64,000 nt of DNA from Flaccisagitta enflata (Eukaryota; Chaetognatha; Sagittoidea; Aphragmophora), in NCBI GenBank assembly GCA_965153355.1, contig OZ231126.1, forward strand, positions 78,182,001 to 78,246,000, given 5' to 3'. Below the pieces are notes generated by a model. The model saw only the letters and a program-made list of their open reading frames with translations, searched no databases and was not told the origin of the DNA. Made by a program: the position numbers and the translations under genes. Shown piece by piece: positions 1 to 14,722 of the stretch; the stretch's first letter is position 1; each line of letters opens with the position of its first letter.

Positions 1-620
1 TTAGAGTACTTTAGGGTACTTAAGGGTATTTTAGGGTACTTTAGGGTACATTTGATACTTAAAGGTACTTTAAGCACTTTATTTTAATTCAATACCTTTA
101 AAAACCTTTACCTTCACTACCTTTACCTTTGCCTTTATTCCCTTTACCTTTATTACCTTTATTACCTTTATTACCTTTATTACCTTTATTACCTTTATTA
201 CCTTTATTACCACGCGACTAAGGTTTGTTGACCTTGTTTTTTTATAAGAACGTAATTTTTTTGTTGAAGGCTTCATGTTCTTATTTTCAAAGCTAAATGA
301 AGCCTTCAACGTTTTTGGAACGTTCTTAATTCTAAATACTACATAAACTATAGGAAACCTTATGATATACTATTACTCAATTAAATCATTAAATCATTAA
401 ATCATTAAATCATTATTTTTTTGATATTTATCTAAAAGTTATAAAATATCATCTTAATTATGCTAGAATTTAAGTGTTTTTCTAATGTTCTTTAGAAATT
501 ATTGTAGGTGAAATTCTTTATCAAGATTTGAAGCCTTTGTATGTTCTTAAAATGTTCTTAATTTTGAGGTCATTTGAAGCCTTGATGTTCTTATAAACAA
601 GGTTCTTATAAAAAGAAAAG
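1..620. repeat. Short tandem repeats and a dispersed ATGTTCTTA repeat
   Basis: 1-90 has a degenerate TTTAGGGTAC decamer; 148-211 is TTTATTACC in about seven copies; 380-416 is ATCATTAA. At 211-240 is an end of family A (- strand). From 237 to 612 there are several TATAAGAACG/GAAGCCTTCA/ATGTTCTTA motifs that recur at 56486-56640. No gene was seen. Confidence 0.6.
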
Positions 621-2740
<2,120 letters not shown>

Positions 2741-2945
2741 GGTTGGTTGGTTGGTTGGTCGGTTGGTTGGTTGGTCGGTTGGTCGGTTGGTCGGTTGGTC
2801 GGTTGGTCGGTTGGTCGGTCGGTCGGTTGATTGGTCGGTTGGTCAGTTGGTCGGTTGGTCGGTCGGTTGGTCGGTCGGTTGGTCGGTCATTCGGTCGGTT
2901 TGTGTCTCTGTTGCTCGACGATCATTCATTCATTCATTCATTCAT
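2741..2945. repeat. GGTT/GGTC tetranucleotide array
   Basis: About 150 bases of interleaved GGTTGGTC units, then a short CATT repeat (2925-2944). The sequence equals the inverted GACC core of family A and may be an expanded remnant of one. Confidence 0.8.
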
Positions 2946-3271
2946 AAAAAAACACTCATTCAAAGAGGACACATCGTTAGCCTACTTGGACTTGTTTCTT
3001 TATTTTCATACTGTCTTTGTTTCCTTCATTATTGCGTTTTTTTATCCTTCCTTTCTCTGGTTGATTCTATCTCTCTTTTTTTTCTCCGTTCCCATCTCGG
3101 CCTTCTATCACTGAGAAAGTTGCATTAACGTCGTTCTTCCACATCTAAAAGGCTTTTATCTCTTCGTAAATATTTTTGCATCTTAGATGGATTTTGATTG
3201 TTTCCCTGGAAAACCAAGTTTCGGGTTACAGTGATAAGAAAGGTGAAAGAAGAAAGCAAGTTTTGTGGGTG

Positions 3272-3275
<4 letters not shown>

Positions 3276-3332
<57 letters not shown>

Positions 3333-3422
3333 GAGAGAGAGAGAACAGAAAGACAGATTGAATCAGAAATGGAGAGAATCTGGACACTGAGACACAAAAA
3401 GACACAAATCAGACTGACAGAC

Positions 3423-3459
<37 letters not shown>

Positions 3460-3461
3460 GC
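3276..3461. repeat. GA and ACAG microsatellites
   Basis: 3276-3343 GA repeat; 3412-3460 ACAG repeat (with one ATAG). Confidence 0.9.
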
Positions 3462-3673
3462 GAAACATGTAACAAACTTCAGATATTCTGGATAGTGACT
3501 AAGATAGTCAAAATATCTGAGGGCCTCTAAGTCGGGCCAAATTACCGAAAGAAAAAGATACGTTACTGGCACATATAACTGACCAAATATTTTCATGCCC
3601 AAACGTTCGTAAAATCAAAATCGGTAAAAATAAGAATTGAAAAGAGGATATGAGAAAGACACGCACAGACTTA

Positions 3674-4331
3674 AACAAGGCCGGATACACGGCTACCCTA
3701 GTCGCGTGCGGGTGGGTAGGAGCAGTGCTGGAGAAGGTCACCAGGGCATCTGGGCAGGAGCTATATGCTCAAAAAGCTCAAAAACGCCAAAAAAGTAATA
3801 GTCGCAATTTGCGACTCGAAAGAGCGTTAGATGGTCAGCGGTACCCGTGCCCTGCCATAGTAGGTTGTGGTTGAAGTTGAGGGGGGAGCAGGGCAGCGGC
3901 CCCAAAAGGGTCGATGACCTATGCTTTCACACAGGGGAATTTTCTCCTCCTCCTTCTCCTCCTCCTCCGTTTCCCCTCCCCCCACCTCCAGACACATATG
4001 TGAGCCTCGAACCCCATATCCCAGCCTCAAGGCCCAAATCCCAGTCTTTAGGCCCAAATCCCTTGAAACTGGAATTAGGGCCTCAAAGATAGGATCTGGC
4101 TATAAGATGGGATTTGGGCCTTGAGGTTGGGATTAGGACCTCAAGACTGGGATTTGGGTCTCAAGGCTGGGATATGGGCTTCAAGGCTGAGTTATAGGCC
4201 TGGAAGTGGGGGGGGTACGGAAAAGGATAGGTCATCGACCCCTTCGGGGCCGCTGCCCAAAAAGGGGACCGACCGACCAACCGACGGATCGACATAGCAG
4301 GGTGTGGAGTCGCGTAGCACGCGACTAAAAA
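3674..4331 (+). mobile_element. Family A element containing a family B insert
   Basis: Begins AACAAGGCCGGATACACGG and ends TGTGGAGTCGCGTAGCACG...CGACTAAAAA. Between the 5' part (to about 3790) and the GACCGACC core (4262-4285) lies a family B block (3800-4262). That block has the GGTACCCGTGCCCTGCC tail, GGGCAGCGGCCCC head and CTCAAGGCCCAAATCCCAG-type minisatellite. Confidence 0.7.
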
Positions 4332-6190
4332 GGATTAGAGAACCCCCAAAATCTATAAGAAGAAGTCGAACCTCGGAACAATCTCAGTCTTTTTCTTCTT
4401 TTTTCTTTAACGTCTATTTTTTTCTTTTTCTTTTCATATTTTCTTTTCTGCTCTCTTTTGCTCATTTCTTTTCACTCGTCCCTCGGAGAATTTTTTAGAT
4501 GCTGATAAAAAGTCTTCTTCATCTCTTTTTTAGGCTTTTATCACGCAATCGTTATCTATATCTTGGGAGTGACTGTGCGGAAAAGAGCGCACAGTGTACT
4601 GGAATAGTTGCGCTCTATATCTGTACCACAGCAGTTGCAATCTATACCATGGGAATGATGAGCGGACAAAAGCGCACAGTGTTTTAGAACAGTAGCGATC
4701 TTTATCTTGACTGCGTGGACAAGAGCATATAGTGAACTAGAACAGTTGCTATCTATATCTTTGGAATAATCGTGCGGACTGTGCCCACAGTTTTTTAGAA
4801 CAGTTACGATCTAAATCTTAGCCAAGAGTGACTGTGTGGACAAGAGCGCACAGTAATGACAGTATATTTGGACAACTTCAATCTATATCTTGAAAGTGTC
4901 TGTGTAGTATGTATAAAGTATCAACCATTCATATACTTTTCAAAAACCATTCACTATCTTGGGACAACCTCAAAAAATCTCTCTGAGCCTTCAAAACTTT
5001 CCGTTGTAGCTTCATTCAACCCACCGAGCCAACGTGCTTCGTATTTTTCCCCTTTAAGAACTTAAGTGTACTTGAGTGTCTTTTGTGACTTCATGTTGGC
5101 TGTCCCTTTTTACTAGCCATCGAGTTTAGCATACTGAACGCGTGAGCGGATCGACTACGACAATTGACAAACACGACAATACATACGAGACTGATACGTG
5201 ACGATAACAGCACTGATGACGATAAAGATGACGACAACGACGACGACGACAACGTTAACGACAACGATGACTAGAGGAGTCCCCTCCCATCTGAAAAGAA
5301 GGAAAGTTGTTCGTTTCGTCGCCTCCCTGAGAAATTCTTTCAGGGCTAATCCCTTTCCAGATCTCAAAATCTTGTTTCCATCTTGAATTCATTCTCAGCA
5401 TTATTACTCCGATGATGAAATTTGCTTTCTTTTTCTCACCCTCATTTAATCTCACTCCTTCTCTCGAGCCATCACTCTTTCAATCACAACAATTGATAAT
5501 GGAAAATTATTTCTTTCACAATTCTCGATCATGATAAACAAAAGAAAATTAATTTGGATGTATAAAACCTGATACTCAATAAAGACCAAAAAGAATAATT
5601 GTTTTGGACACAGAAAAAAAAATCGATATCTTTTTTTAGTGACTGAATAACAAAAACGTTTCTTTAACGTCATTGAGGAGTTGTCATCATCATGGGCAGG
5701 TTCTTTCATCGCTCGAATTCACAGGTTAGATGGGAAACCTTCGAGAAAAAATTACCCAATGAATATGCCCTCTTTATTACGCTTCACAATGAGGCTGGGA
5801 ACCATTCAAATTCAATGGTCCCGGAAAAGCGATTGTCAAGATTTTGTATCCGTCTTTGGAAGAAGAGTAATGAAACGAAAAATTGTCAAATGGTTATGAT
5901 GGGCTTCAGGAGACTTAAGTGCCAGAAAAAAAAAAAAAAAGATGCCAGACGGACAAAACTGTGTATAACAACGCTATCAAAGGTCAAAGACTCTAAGGAA
6001 ACAAGAAATGTTCCAATTCTACAAGAAACAACCCCCATTTTATTATCATGAATAACACCTCTCACGTATTTGCGTGTATAAAGTATAAACAGACTCTTTC
6101 TTTCTGTGATCAATGAGCCTGAAAAAATGAGTTGGGTGTTTCCTCAATCGTTTATCATCGCCTGTCTTAACTAGAAACCAATTGAAAGAG
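4332..6190. repeat. Non-genic stretch with ~65-bp minisatellite
   Basis: 4548-4875 holds about five diverged ~65-bp units (AACAGTTGCGATCTATATCT, GTGCGGACAAGAGCGCACAG). 5200-5270 has a short GACGA-type repeat. The rest is AT-rich with no feature recognised; the 119-codon ORF at 5692-6051 resembles nothing known to me. Confidence 0.55.
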
Positions 6191-6264
6191 TAAATTGTGA
6201 AGTGGAAGTCAGTCTTGCTATCTAGTTGTCTGCCTGGCTTTCTGTCTCTGTCGTTCTGTCTATC

Positions 6265-6284
6265 TTTCTGTCTGTTTGTCTGTG

Positions 6285-6329
<45 letters not shown>

Positions 6330-6330
6330 T
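6265..6330. repeat. CTGT microsatellite
   Basis: TGTC/CTGT tetranucleotide repeat with a diverged left edge. Confidence 0.9.
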
Positions 6331-6621
6331 TCTATCTGCCGTCCTTTACGAGAACCAATCAAAAAATTATAAATTGTGAGGAGGAAGCGTGTCTGTCTAT
6401 CCATCTGTCTGCTCTCTTCTAGCAATCAATTGATGACGCGAAGTGAGGAAGTGACCTAGTAAGTGGAAAAAGAAGTTGATGGGTATGCGCAGTGATGGTA
6501 GAGTTAGGGGGGTGGGGGTGTGATGATGGTGTGGTGAAAAACTGGTGATGGAGGTGAAATGGGCACGTTTTAAGCATATTGTTGCTTGGTGATATTGGGT
6601 TTTGGTGTGGTTTTGTCCGAC

Positions 6622-6815
6622 TTTTTTAGTCGCGTGCACGCGACTCTACAACCCGCTTTGTCCGTCGGTCGGTTGGTCCGTCGGTCACTTTACTTTTTTT
6701 TTATGATTTTATTACTTTGACCTCCCTGCTCCTGCCCAAATGGTCTGGTGACCTCAAATATGGCCCCTGCCCACTCGCACGCGACTTCGGTAGCCGTGTA
6801 TCCGGCCTTGTTTTT
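6622..6815 (-). mobile_element. Family A element, complete, 194 bp
   Basis: On the - strand it runs from AACAAGGCCGGATACACGGC, through AGTCGCGTGCGAGTGGGCAG and a GACCGACGGACC-type core, to the perfect palindrome AGTCGCGTGCACGCGACT followed by A's. This is the cleanest short copy in the window. Confidence 0.75.
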
Positions 6816-7547
6816 ACGAAAATGTAGCCACGCTGGGAAGCTGAATGCATTTGCTTCATTCATTTTGTATAAAGGGCTATCGCAGCTCAAGCGAGTGACT
6901 TTATTTTTGCGGTCACATGAACAAAAATTGCGTTCACCAAAATCGAACATGGCCCTAAGCACAGTCATCGAGAATGCTGACACAATATTACTCATCATTC
7001 CTACAATCATCCATTCATTTTCACTTTGATCATCCGTCATTTCATCAATCAACCGACTATCAAATAACCAATCAATCATCCAACTAAACTGAAAGTTGGA
7101 CAATATCACTCCCCAAATAGAAAAATGCAACCAATAGGATGTGAACTAGAAACGGAAGGAGAATCTTATTCCACAATGTAACGGGTGTTTTAATAAGTGT
7201 TGTAAGTATTTTTTTTTCTTTTTTTTCTTTTTTTTCTTTTTTTTTGAATGGGTGTTCCAGGTGTTATATAACAAACAAAGAAGTATTTAAAGACAGTGCC
7301 CAACAATTTGAGAGGAGAATTTGTATTTAATCATAGATTAAAGCTGAGTAAATCAAAATAATCAACATTTCAAAATTTTGAATAATGCCAAAAGACAAAA
7401 AATAACTTGTCTAGTAAATTCAGTACTGCTACTTTAACTTGGAATAAAACTATTCTTTTTTTTTAAACTTACTTCATAAAAACGAAACACAAACAAAGAG
7501 AAGCTGTATAAGTCATGGCTAAAACTTTTTGGAACATCCGTTAAGTA

Positions 7548-8097
7548 CAGGGTGATCAATCTCAACTGGAAAAAAGTATTGAGCTTTTACCCTTAATTGC
7601 ATCATTTCACCAATCTGAAATCATTTGTCTCCTAAAGTACAATGTTTGAGGTTTTTTGTGTCCAAATTTCATAAGTCTAAGATGAGTAGTTTGCTCACAA
7701 CATCAATTTGAAGTAGAACAAGTAATTTCACCTGTAAGCCAATAGATCTTTTTTATTCAATGTAATTTTTTTTTGAAATGCTCCCACTGATTCAATAGTG
7801 GTCTCAAATGACAAAAATTCAAATCATGCTTCATTTGAGACCCATCTGACATCAGAAATTGAGTCTATTCAGAAAAAAAAAACAATCAATGAAAAATTAT
7901 AGTGAGAAAAACAAATTTATTGAGCTACAAGTTTGAATACTTGTTATTCTTCAAAGTATCCATCCTAGACCAAGAAAATTTGGACACAAAAAACGTCAAA
8001 CATAGTACTTCAAGAGACAGGTGTTTCCAGATTAGTGAGATAATGCACATAACAGTAAAAGCTTAATACTTTTTGCCAGTTGAGATTGATCACCCTG
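7548..8097. mobile_element. TA-flanked palindromic MITE, 550 bp
   Basis: Ends CAGGGTGATCAATCTCAACT and its reverse complement, flanked by TA on both sides (7546-7547, 8098-8099). Inverted similarity continues well inside. No transposase. The pattern suits a Tc1/mariner-type non-autonomous element. It lies 67 bases before the HR1 exon acceptor. Confidence 0.85.
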
Positions 8098-8164
8098 TAA
8101 CAGAGTAAAAGAAAAAATCATACTCTACTCTCTAGTAATGTTCTCGCTTTGATTTGTTGCTCAG

Positions 8165-8280
8165 GGTTCTGATCCTTTGATCCAAACTGCGCGCGGGAAA
8201 CTGCAAAGCCGAAGATCAAAATTAAATGAGAAAATCAACAAAGAATTGAGAATGAGAACAGGAGCAGAGAATCTCTTCAG
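8165..8280 (+). CDS. RHPN: Rhophilin exon: start of HR1 domain
   Basis: Acceptor TTGTTGCTCAG precedes 8165 and donor GTAAGT follows 8280. It encodes GSDPLIQTARGKLQSRRSKL and continues INKELRMRTGAENLF, the rhophilin signature before and at the start of the HR1 Rho-binding coiled coil. Phase 0 at the start, two bases carried over at the end. An upstream coding exon is required but not identified. Confidence 0.92.
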
Positions 8281-8308
8281 GTAAGTCCAAAAAAGACTTC
8301 CAGGAAAA

Positions 8309-8513
8309 TACAAGGCCGGATACACGGCAACCTTAGTCGCGTTTCGGTGAGTACCGGGCAGGGGCAGTGATGTAAGAGGTCAGTAAGAGGCAGGCGCGGA
8401 GACGCCAAAAACCCGAAAATCAAGAAATGTGAAGGATCGACCGATGGACTGACCGACAGACTAACCGACGGACCTATAAAGTGGCTTATAGAGACGCGTT
8501 GCGCGCGACTGAA
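8309..8513 (+). mobile_element. Family A element, 5 to 3' complete, diverged core
   Basis: CAAGGCCGGATACACGGC at the start; GACCGATGGACTGACCGACA core; ends GACGCGTTGCGCGCGACT. It starts 29 bases after the donor of the first HR1 exon. Confidence 0.7.
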
Positions 8514-8920
8514 CGCGAACACATGAAACATGAGACAAGAATACAAGAATACCTTGATCCCCTTGACGCCCTTTGCCAAACATCTTTTCATCTTTCCGCA
8601 CATTCGAAACCTGTTTAAATTAATTGCCCACCTCTTCGAATCCTATTTCATGCTCTTGCGCGATTTCTCAATTCGTACGTGTCAAATTGTTTAATCTTGG
8701 AAAAGATTTCTGCCATCAATGTAAATTCCGGGTCGTGTGTTTAAAACAAGATTTGTTCGTACAAAACAAGATTTGAGAACTTGAAATAGTTCTAAAAACA
8801 CTTTTAATTCTAAAAAGCGTTTTCCCTATAAAGTTGAGGTAAGGTGGTTTAAGAAAGAAAAAAAGAAACACAAAGATTTTGTCAACATTCCTGTGGATCA
8901 TTTCGGGAAAGAATGAAAAG

Positions 8921-8922
<2 letters not shown>

Positions 8923-8987
<65 letters not shown>

Positions 8988-9175
8988 AACAAAGAAGTAA
9001 GAAAAACAGGGAAAAAACAGGAAAAAGAAAAGGAAAAAAGAAGACAAAAAGACAAAAAGACAAAAAAGACAAAAAGACAAAAAAGATTACAAGACAAAAA
9101 GACAAAAAGACTAAATGACAAAAAGACGAAAAGACGAAAAGACGAAAAGACAAAAAGACGAAAAGAAAAGTAAGA
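8923..9175. repeat. GA microsatellite and AAAGAC array
   Basis: 8923-8982 GA; about 9040-9170 tandem AAAAAGAC-type units. Long apparent ORFs on both strands here are simple-repeat artefacts. Confidence 0.85.
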
Positions 9176-9183
9176 AAAAAAGA

Positions 9184-9419
9184 AAACAAGGCCGGATACA
9201 CGGCTACCGAAGTCGCGTGCGGGTGGGCAGGGGCTGTGCAGGTGGGCAGGGGCCATATTTGAGTTCACTAGACCAGGAGCGGTGCGGTTAAAAAAGTAAA
9301 ACGAATAAAGAAAGTAAAATGGGGACCGACCGACCAACCAACCGACCGACCGACCGACCGACCGACCGACCGACCGACGGACAAAGCAGGGTGTGAGTCG
9401 CGTAGCGCGACTAAAAAAA
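9184..9419 (+). mobile_element. Family A element, complete, expanded core
   Basis: AACAAGGCCGGATACACGGC start; the GACC core is expanded to about 50 bases (9330-9380); ends TGAGTCGCGTAGCGCGACTA plus A's. A-rich simple sequence follows to about 9600. Confidence 0.75.
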
Positions 9420-9907
9420 GAGGAAGAAGAAAAAAAGAAAAAAAAGGAAAAAAAAAGATAAAAGATCAAAAGAAAAAAGAAAAAAGACAAAAGAAAAAGA
9501 CAAAAGAAAAAATAGAAAAAAGAAAAGAAAATAGAAAAAAAAGAAAAAAAAAAAAGAAAAAAAAAGAAAAAAAGAAAAGAAAAAGAAAAACGAAAGAAAG
9601 AGAGCAACAAAGCAAGGTGGAAAAAGACAGAGAAAGTAGGTGAAATAAATAGAAACACTGCTCACTGGAACAAAAAAAGAAAAGAATAAGAAAAAAGACC
9701 AGGAGATATAAAGACTGAATTTTATGAAATTGAAAATGAAGAGAATGAAAAATGCGTGGGAATCAGAATTTTGGGCTCACCTTTTCATTTCTTCAACATT
9801 TTTGTTCGAGTATAAGATTTGATGACAGATTCTTTGATGCCAAGATGAAAACACCACCCGGACTTCATTCAGACTCAAAACTTCATTCTATCCGCTTTTC
9901 TTGCACA

Positions 9908-9982
9908 TTTTTAGTCGCGGACACGCGACTCTACACCTTACAGTGTCGGTTGGTAGGTCGGTCCGTCCGTCGGTCCGTCACG
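9908..9982 (-). mobile_element. Family A 3' part
   Basis: Inverted TTTTAGTCGCGGACACGCGA followed by GGTCGGTCCGTCCGTCGG; the 5' portion is missing. Confidence 0.6.
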
Positions 9983-10105
9983 TGTTTGAATTCCGAGCGG
10001 TTTTTGAATTACTGCTTTCTTTCACTTGTCTGATCTTTTTAGACTCTTTATGACCCGGTTTTGTGCCTTTGACCTTGTGATTTTGTTCCATTGGGATGAT
10101 CTACA

Positions 10106-10322
<217 letters not shown>

Positions 10323-10324
10323 AG

Positions 10325-10453
10325 AGCTGCAACGAACAAAAAGATGCGTGAGACAGTTGCATTGGAATTGAGTTTTGTCAATTCCAATCTTCAGCTTCTG
10401 AAGGAGGAACTTGCCGAGCTTAACAGCGAAGTTCAAATCTATCAAAATGAAAG
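10325..10453 (+). CDS. RHPN: Rhophilin exon: HR1 coiled coil
   Basis: Encodes [20 protein letters not shown] followed by [18 protein letters not shown], the conserved HR1 antiparallel coiled coil of rhophilins that contacts Rho. The donor is GTAGGA. The acceptor CAG sits directly at the end of a CT microsatellite of about 210 bases, so that repeat forms the whole polypyrimidine tract. Confidence 0.93.
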
Positions 10454-10454
10454 G

Positions 10455-11310
10455 TAGGATACTTTCTATCCCCCCCCCCTTGGTACATCATCGCAACTAC
10501 TCTCTACTAAAAGTCGCGTACACGGCTTACACGTTACTCTCAGAGAACTCGGTTATGAGGCTGCATTCCGGATTCTGTCAAAGTGTATGGAGTTTGAAAG
10601 TTGAACAACATTGATGTTTAACCAGAAACAAGAATCAGTGAAAAATAAGGACATGATCAAGAGCCATAGCACTACTACGATTAAACTAGTTTACCGTAAT
10701 AGGAGTGACGGTGTCTGGTCGGCTTTGCTATAAAACAAAAGTGACCAATTAGCTTCAATTGATTTTCCTTTCAACCAGCAACTCTCCAACCGTGCCAATG
10801 ATTCCACTGGGGCTCAAAGAAACCACCGATATCGATTTCTCAACGCCTTTTAAGGTAGATTTTGTCAGCTGTACACATCAAACAATCTTTTTTTCTCCTT
10901 TTAGGGCAGCGACCCCGGATGGGCAGATGACCTGATTCCACACAGGATGATTTTGTTTTAGGTTTCGTTCACCCTATCTCCCAATCTGCCTTCTTTAGCC
11001 ATTTGAGGCTTTGTATCGGTACTCCTGAGTCCAAAAATAGCCATGCCAGGCTCCTAATACTATCTTGCTAATATATCTATCGACAAACATATGGGGCATA
11101 GATACTAGAAGAATGGTGCAAACATAGGAAAATCGGTGATGTCTAGAAACTTCATCGAATTTCCGAGCTAATGGCGCAATTCGCATTGCTTTAAGCTCAG
11201 TCGTTTAAAAATGACAAGCAAAACAAAATTGCTATCTCAAGTAGAAAATGGCAAAAAGAATCGCATTTTAGAATGTCATGGTCTTAAGCGCAGCATCATA
11301 AGAGACGAAT
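10455..11310. other. Intron sequence with a partial family B head
   Basis: Around the exon at 10779. At 10902-10955 is AGGGCAGCGACCCCGGATGG...ACACAGGATGATTTT, a worn family B head. The rest shows nothing recognisable. Confidence 0.5.
10779..10854 (+). CDS. RHPN: Rhophilin exon: linker and start of BRO1
   Basis: Bounded by acceptor TTTCAACCAG and donor GTAGAT. Encodes SNSPTVPMIPLGLKETTDID then FSTPFK. The PMIPLGLKET motif is the conserved lead-in to the rhophilin BRO1 domain. The phase matches the exons on both sides. Confidence 0.93.
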
Positions 11311-12000
11311 GCGCCTTTTCAGGAACGCATCTCTATAAGAGGGTCTGTCCGTCGGTCGGTCGATCGGTCTGTCGGTCCGTCCGTCCGTCCGTCCGTTACG
11401 CAAGTGCTAAAACCGCGTTTCTCGGCTGTTTTTGGCCACGATGAGATCCTATACTGAATCAAATGATCGACAAACATGTTTTGAGAGCCTCCATTACTAC
11501 ACATCTGTCGGCTTGTCCATCTGTCTCTCCATATATGTCACATGTTCAATACACGCAGAGACACAGCCCGGACGCATCGTTGCCCGGTCGGGCTTGTTTG
11601 GATCATGGAGTCAAGCTGGTGTCAAGTTGGTGTCAGGTTGGCCTGGAAACAGTCCAGACCTCAATCCAATCAAATTATCATAGATTCAGATAAAGAAGCT
11701 ACAGTTGAGGCTGCATGTTGAGACTCAGGAGAATCATTCTCAATATGTGGAAGAACGTTACACGTCCTAACCTTCAATCACTTAATGAAGGCATGCCGAG
11801 GCTCACAAAAGCCATAGTTAATGCCTAGGGAGGTCGCACAAGATACTAGTTGTATTTTACAAATGTTTGATCTATTTTTAGATGATATGATGGGCTGTAT
11901 TCTACTTTGTCGATATACTTTTTAGCAAGATAGTAGGCCTTCTGAGCCCCGTATTGGCTATTTCAAGCTCCGGAAACAGTCAAATTAGGCTCAAAATTGA
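11311..12000. repeat. Family A-like core and unassigned intron sequence
   Basis: 11326-11402 has TCTATAAGAGGGTCTGTCCG followed by GGTCGGTC/GTCCGTCC repeats. This matches the inverted core of the CTCTTATAGAG variant of family A at 56735. 11403-12000 shows nothing further. Confidence 0.45.
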
Positions 12001-12019
12001 CCTTCTTTTTTTTCTCCTG

Positions 12020-12125
12020 TTTCTTCTTCTTCTTCTTCTTCTTCTTCTTCTTCTTCTTCTTCTTCTTCTTCTTCTTCTTTTTCTTCTTCTCTCTTCTTCT
12101 TCTTTTTTCTTCTTCTTCTTCTGCT
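12020..12125. repeat. TTC microsatellite
   Basis: CTT repeat with a few interruptions, directly before a family B copy. Confidence 0.9.
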
Positions 12126-12127
12126 TC

Positions 12128-12945
12128 TCCTTCTGCGGCACATGAACCGATGTCCTGTAGGACACAGGGGTGAATTTCCTTATGTCCATCTGTCCATCTG
12201 TCTGTCCGTCTGTACGTCCATCTGTACGTCCCCCCCCCAAGCTTCTCAATTCTCGAAGTTCTCATTGAATGACATAGAAAATTGACTAGAAATTACTAAA
12301 AAATGTATAACTCCCATTGAATATCATGGAAAATTGCCCCGAAGACCTAAAATATGCCTTCTTAGGGCGTAAGGAAATTTACCCCGGTCTTCTACAGGAC
12401 ATCAGCCCTTTGAGGCCGCTGCCCTGCTCTCACTCTACTTCTTCAGCTAATCACTCAAAGCAGGGCATTGGGTACCGCTGACCATGTGCGATCCTTGGAT
12501 GACTTGTTCTTTTTGGGCAGCGGCCCCAAAGGGCCGATGTCCTTTAGGACACAGCGGTGAATTTCCAGACGTCCGTATGTTTGTACCTTCGTCCCCCCTT
12601 CAAAGCTTTCAAGCCTCAAATTCCCATTTTATAACATGGGAAATTGACAAAATACAAGCTTCCCGTTGAATAACACATAAAATTTTCAAAAAAGTGAAAA
12701 ATTGCATGATTCTCATTGCATAACATAGAAAATTATTGAAAATTCATATTGAAAAACATAGAGAGTTGCTACTAAGGCCTCAAATATGCCCTCTCAGGAT
12801 GTCTGGAAATTCACCCGTGTCCTACAGGACATCGGCCCTTTGGGGCCGCTGCCCTGCTCTCACTCGACTTCTGCAGCTAATCACTCAAAGCAGGGCATTG
12901 GGTACCGCTGACCATGTGCGATCCTTGGATGACTAGTTTCTTTTT
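12128..12945 (+). repeat. Two tandem family B fold-back copies
   Basis: Copies at about 12128-12513 and 12515-12945. Each has a head CCGATGTCCTGTAGGACACA (or close), an inverted counterpart near 12362-12420 and 12800-12858, and a tail CAGGGCATTGGGTACCGCTG followed by ACCATGTGCGATCCTTGGAT. Each unit can fold on itself. Confidence 0.7.
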
Positions 12946-13282
12946 CTTCTTCCTCTTTATCTTCTTCTTCTTCCTCTTCTTCTTCTTCCTCTTATTCCTC
13001 GTATCCTTCTTCTTCCTTTCTTCCTCTCCTAAATCAGTTACATGAATTACTTGTTCTTTCTTTTTCCTCTTCTTCTTCTCCTTCTTCCTCTTATTCTTCT
13101 TCTTCTTCTTCTTCTTCTTCTTCTTCTTCTTCTTCTTCTTCTTCTTCTTCTTCTTCTTCTTCTTCATCCTATTCTTCTTCTTCTTCTTCTTTTTCTTCTT
13201 CCTCTTCTTCCACTTCTTCATCTTCTTCTTCTTCCTCCTATTCTTCTTCTTCTTATTCTTTTTCTTCTTCTCCTTCTTCCAC
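12946..13282. repeat. TTC-rich microsatellite
   Basis: About 340 bases dominated by CTT with CCT and ATT interruptions, linking two family B copies. Confidence 0.9.
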
Positions 13283-14068
13283 TTTTTGGGCAGTGGCCCC
13301 GGAGGGGCCGATGACCTATGATTCCACATAGGGCAAATTTTCCGGTTTCCGTCCGTCATCCCCCCCCCGAGCCTAGAAACTAACCTCCTGGGCCTCAAAA
13401 TAGGCCTTTCAGACCCCCAATCAGGCCTATCAGATCCCGAAGCAGAGCTTCCAGACCCCAATCTAGGCCTCTCAGGACCTCAATCAGGCCTATCAGATCT
13501 TAAATCAGGCTTTCCAGACCTCAAATTAGGCCTCCTGAATCCTAACCAGGCCTCTAAGAACCCCAATCAGGACTTTCTGATCTAAACTCAAGCCTTGACA
13601 GACCCCTTATCAGGCCTGTTGAGCCTCTGATCAGGCCATCCAGACCTCAAATCAGGCCTCTCAGACCCTAATTCAGGCATTTCAGTACTAAATTCAGTTC
13701 TCTCATATCCAAATCTGGCCTTTCAAAACCAAAATCAGATTTTCGAGACCTCAAACTAGGCCAATCAGACCCACATCAGCCCTTCCCAGCCTACAAACAG
13801 GCCTCCGACCCTTAATTAGACCCAAGATCAGGCCTCTAAGCTCCAAAACAAGCTTCTGAAACCTCTCAGACCTCAAATCAGGCATCTTAGACCTCATATC
13901 AGGCAACTAAGACCTCAAATCAAGCTATTTAGACCCAAAATCAGGTATTAAAGACCCTGCAATTGTCCAGTATGGACCACTCATCATCTAATAGCTAAAT
14001 AAAATAACATAGGGGCATCGGGTACCGCTGACCATGTAACGCTTTTGCGACTATTCATCTTCTTCTTC
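13283..14068 (+). repeat. Family B copy with ~20-bp minisatellite body
   Basis: Head TTTTTGGGCAGTGGCCCCGG at 13283, body about 13375-13965 of AATCAGGCCTCTCAGACCTC-like units (some 28 diverged copies), tail GGTACCGCTGACCATGTAAC then GCTTTTGCGACTATT. Confidence 0.7.
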
Positions 14069-14722
14069 CCCCTCGTCTCCTTAATCAGTTTCAAAATTGA
14101 CCCGCATTCTGCTCACGCGCTATCTGTCAATTTTTACTCGATAATTTTTCATCATTTAATGAAGTGTTAAAAAAAATGAAAAAATAAAAGGTTAGGTTGA
14201 AATTATGTCATCACTTAAAATGTTATCCTCCACTTCGAAATGTTCACGTTCTTCCCTCGCAGCTTGAACTCATCTTTGAGAATACTTCGTATTCAATCTG
14301 TTTTTTTCTTTTTTTATGAGAGAATTTATTCAGTAATTAATGGATTTTGTCTTTTAATCGTTCTTGCCAAAGATAAGCGCGAGTTGAATAATTGAATATA
14401 TATATCGGTAAATTTACATTTCTTAACCCCTTCATTCCCTCATTTTCTCACTCCTCCCTCATCTGGAATCCTACCGTTGACCTTATTATAATGCTCTCTC
14501 ACCAATGAATAAAGGAAAAGTCCGAACGGAACGGGGGCGGTAGGGTGGGGTGGGGGAAATAAGTGACTCGAGCGTTATCGATTGAGTCATTGACGGGTGC
14601 ATGGACGGACGGACGGAGGGATGGGTGGTCAAAGTCTCTTTTAGCATCGCGAGTCCGCAACAAGGAAGGCCGAAATCTGGATATTCCGTGCTCCTCTTGG
14701 TCTTCGCGTGATATATACATAT

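Noticed and set aside
1-60. TTTAGGGTAC repeats considered as telomere-like
   Set aside because: The unit is a degenerate decamer, not TTAGG or TTAGGG, and covers only about 60 bases.
5692-6051. 119-codon ORF considered as a rhophilin first exon
   Set aside because: It has no rhophilin N-terminal similarity and no donor in the required phase.
8882-9658. 258-codon Ser/Phe/Leu-rich ORF on the - strand
   Set aside because: It spans a GA microsatellite, an AAAGAC array, a family A element and A-rich sequence.
12877-13461. 194-codon Lys-rich ORF on the - strand
   Set aside because: Translation of a TTC microsatellite between two family B copies.
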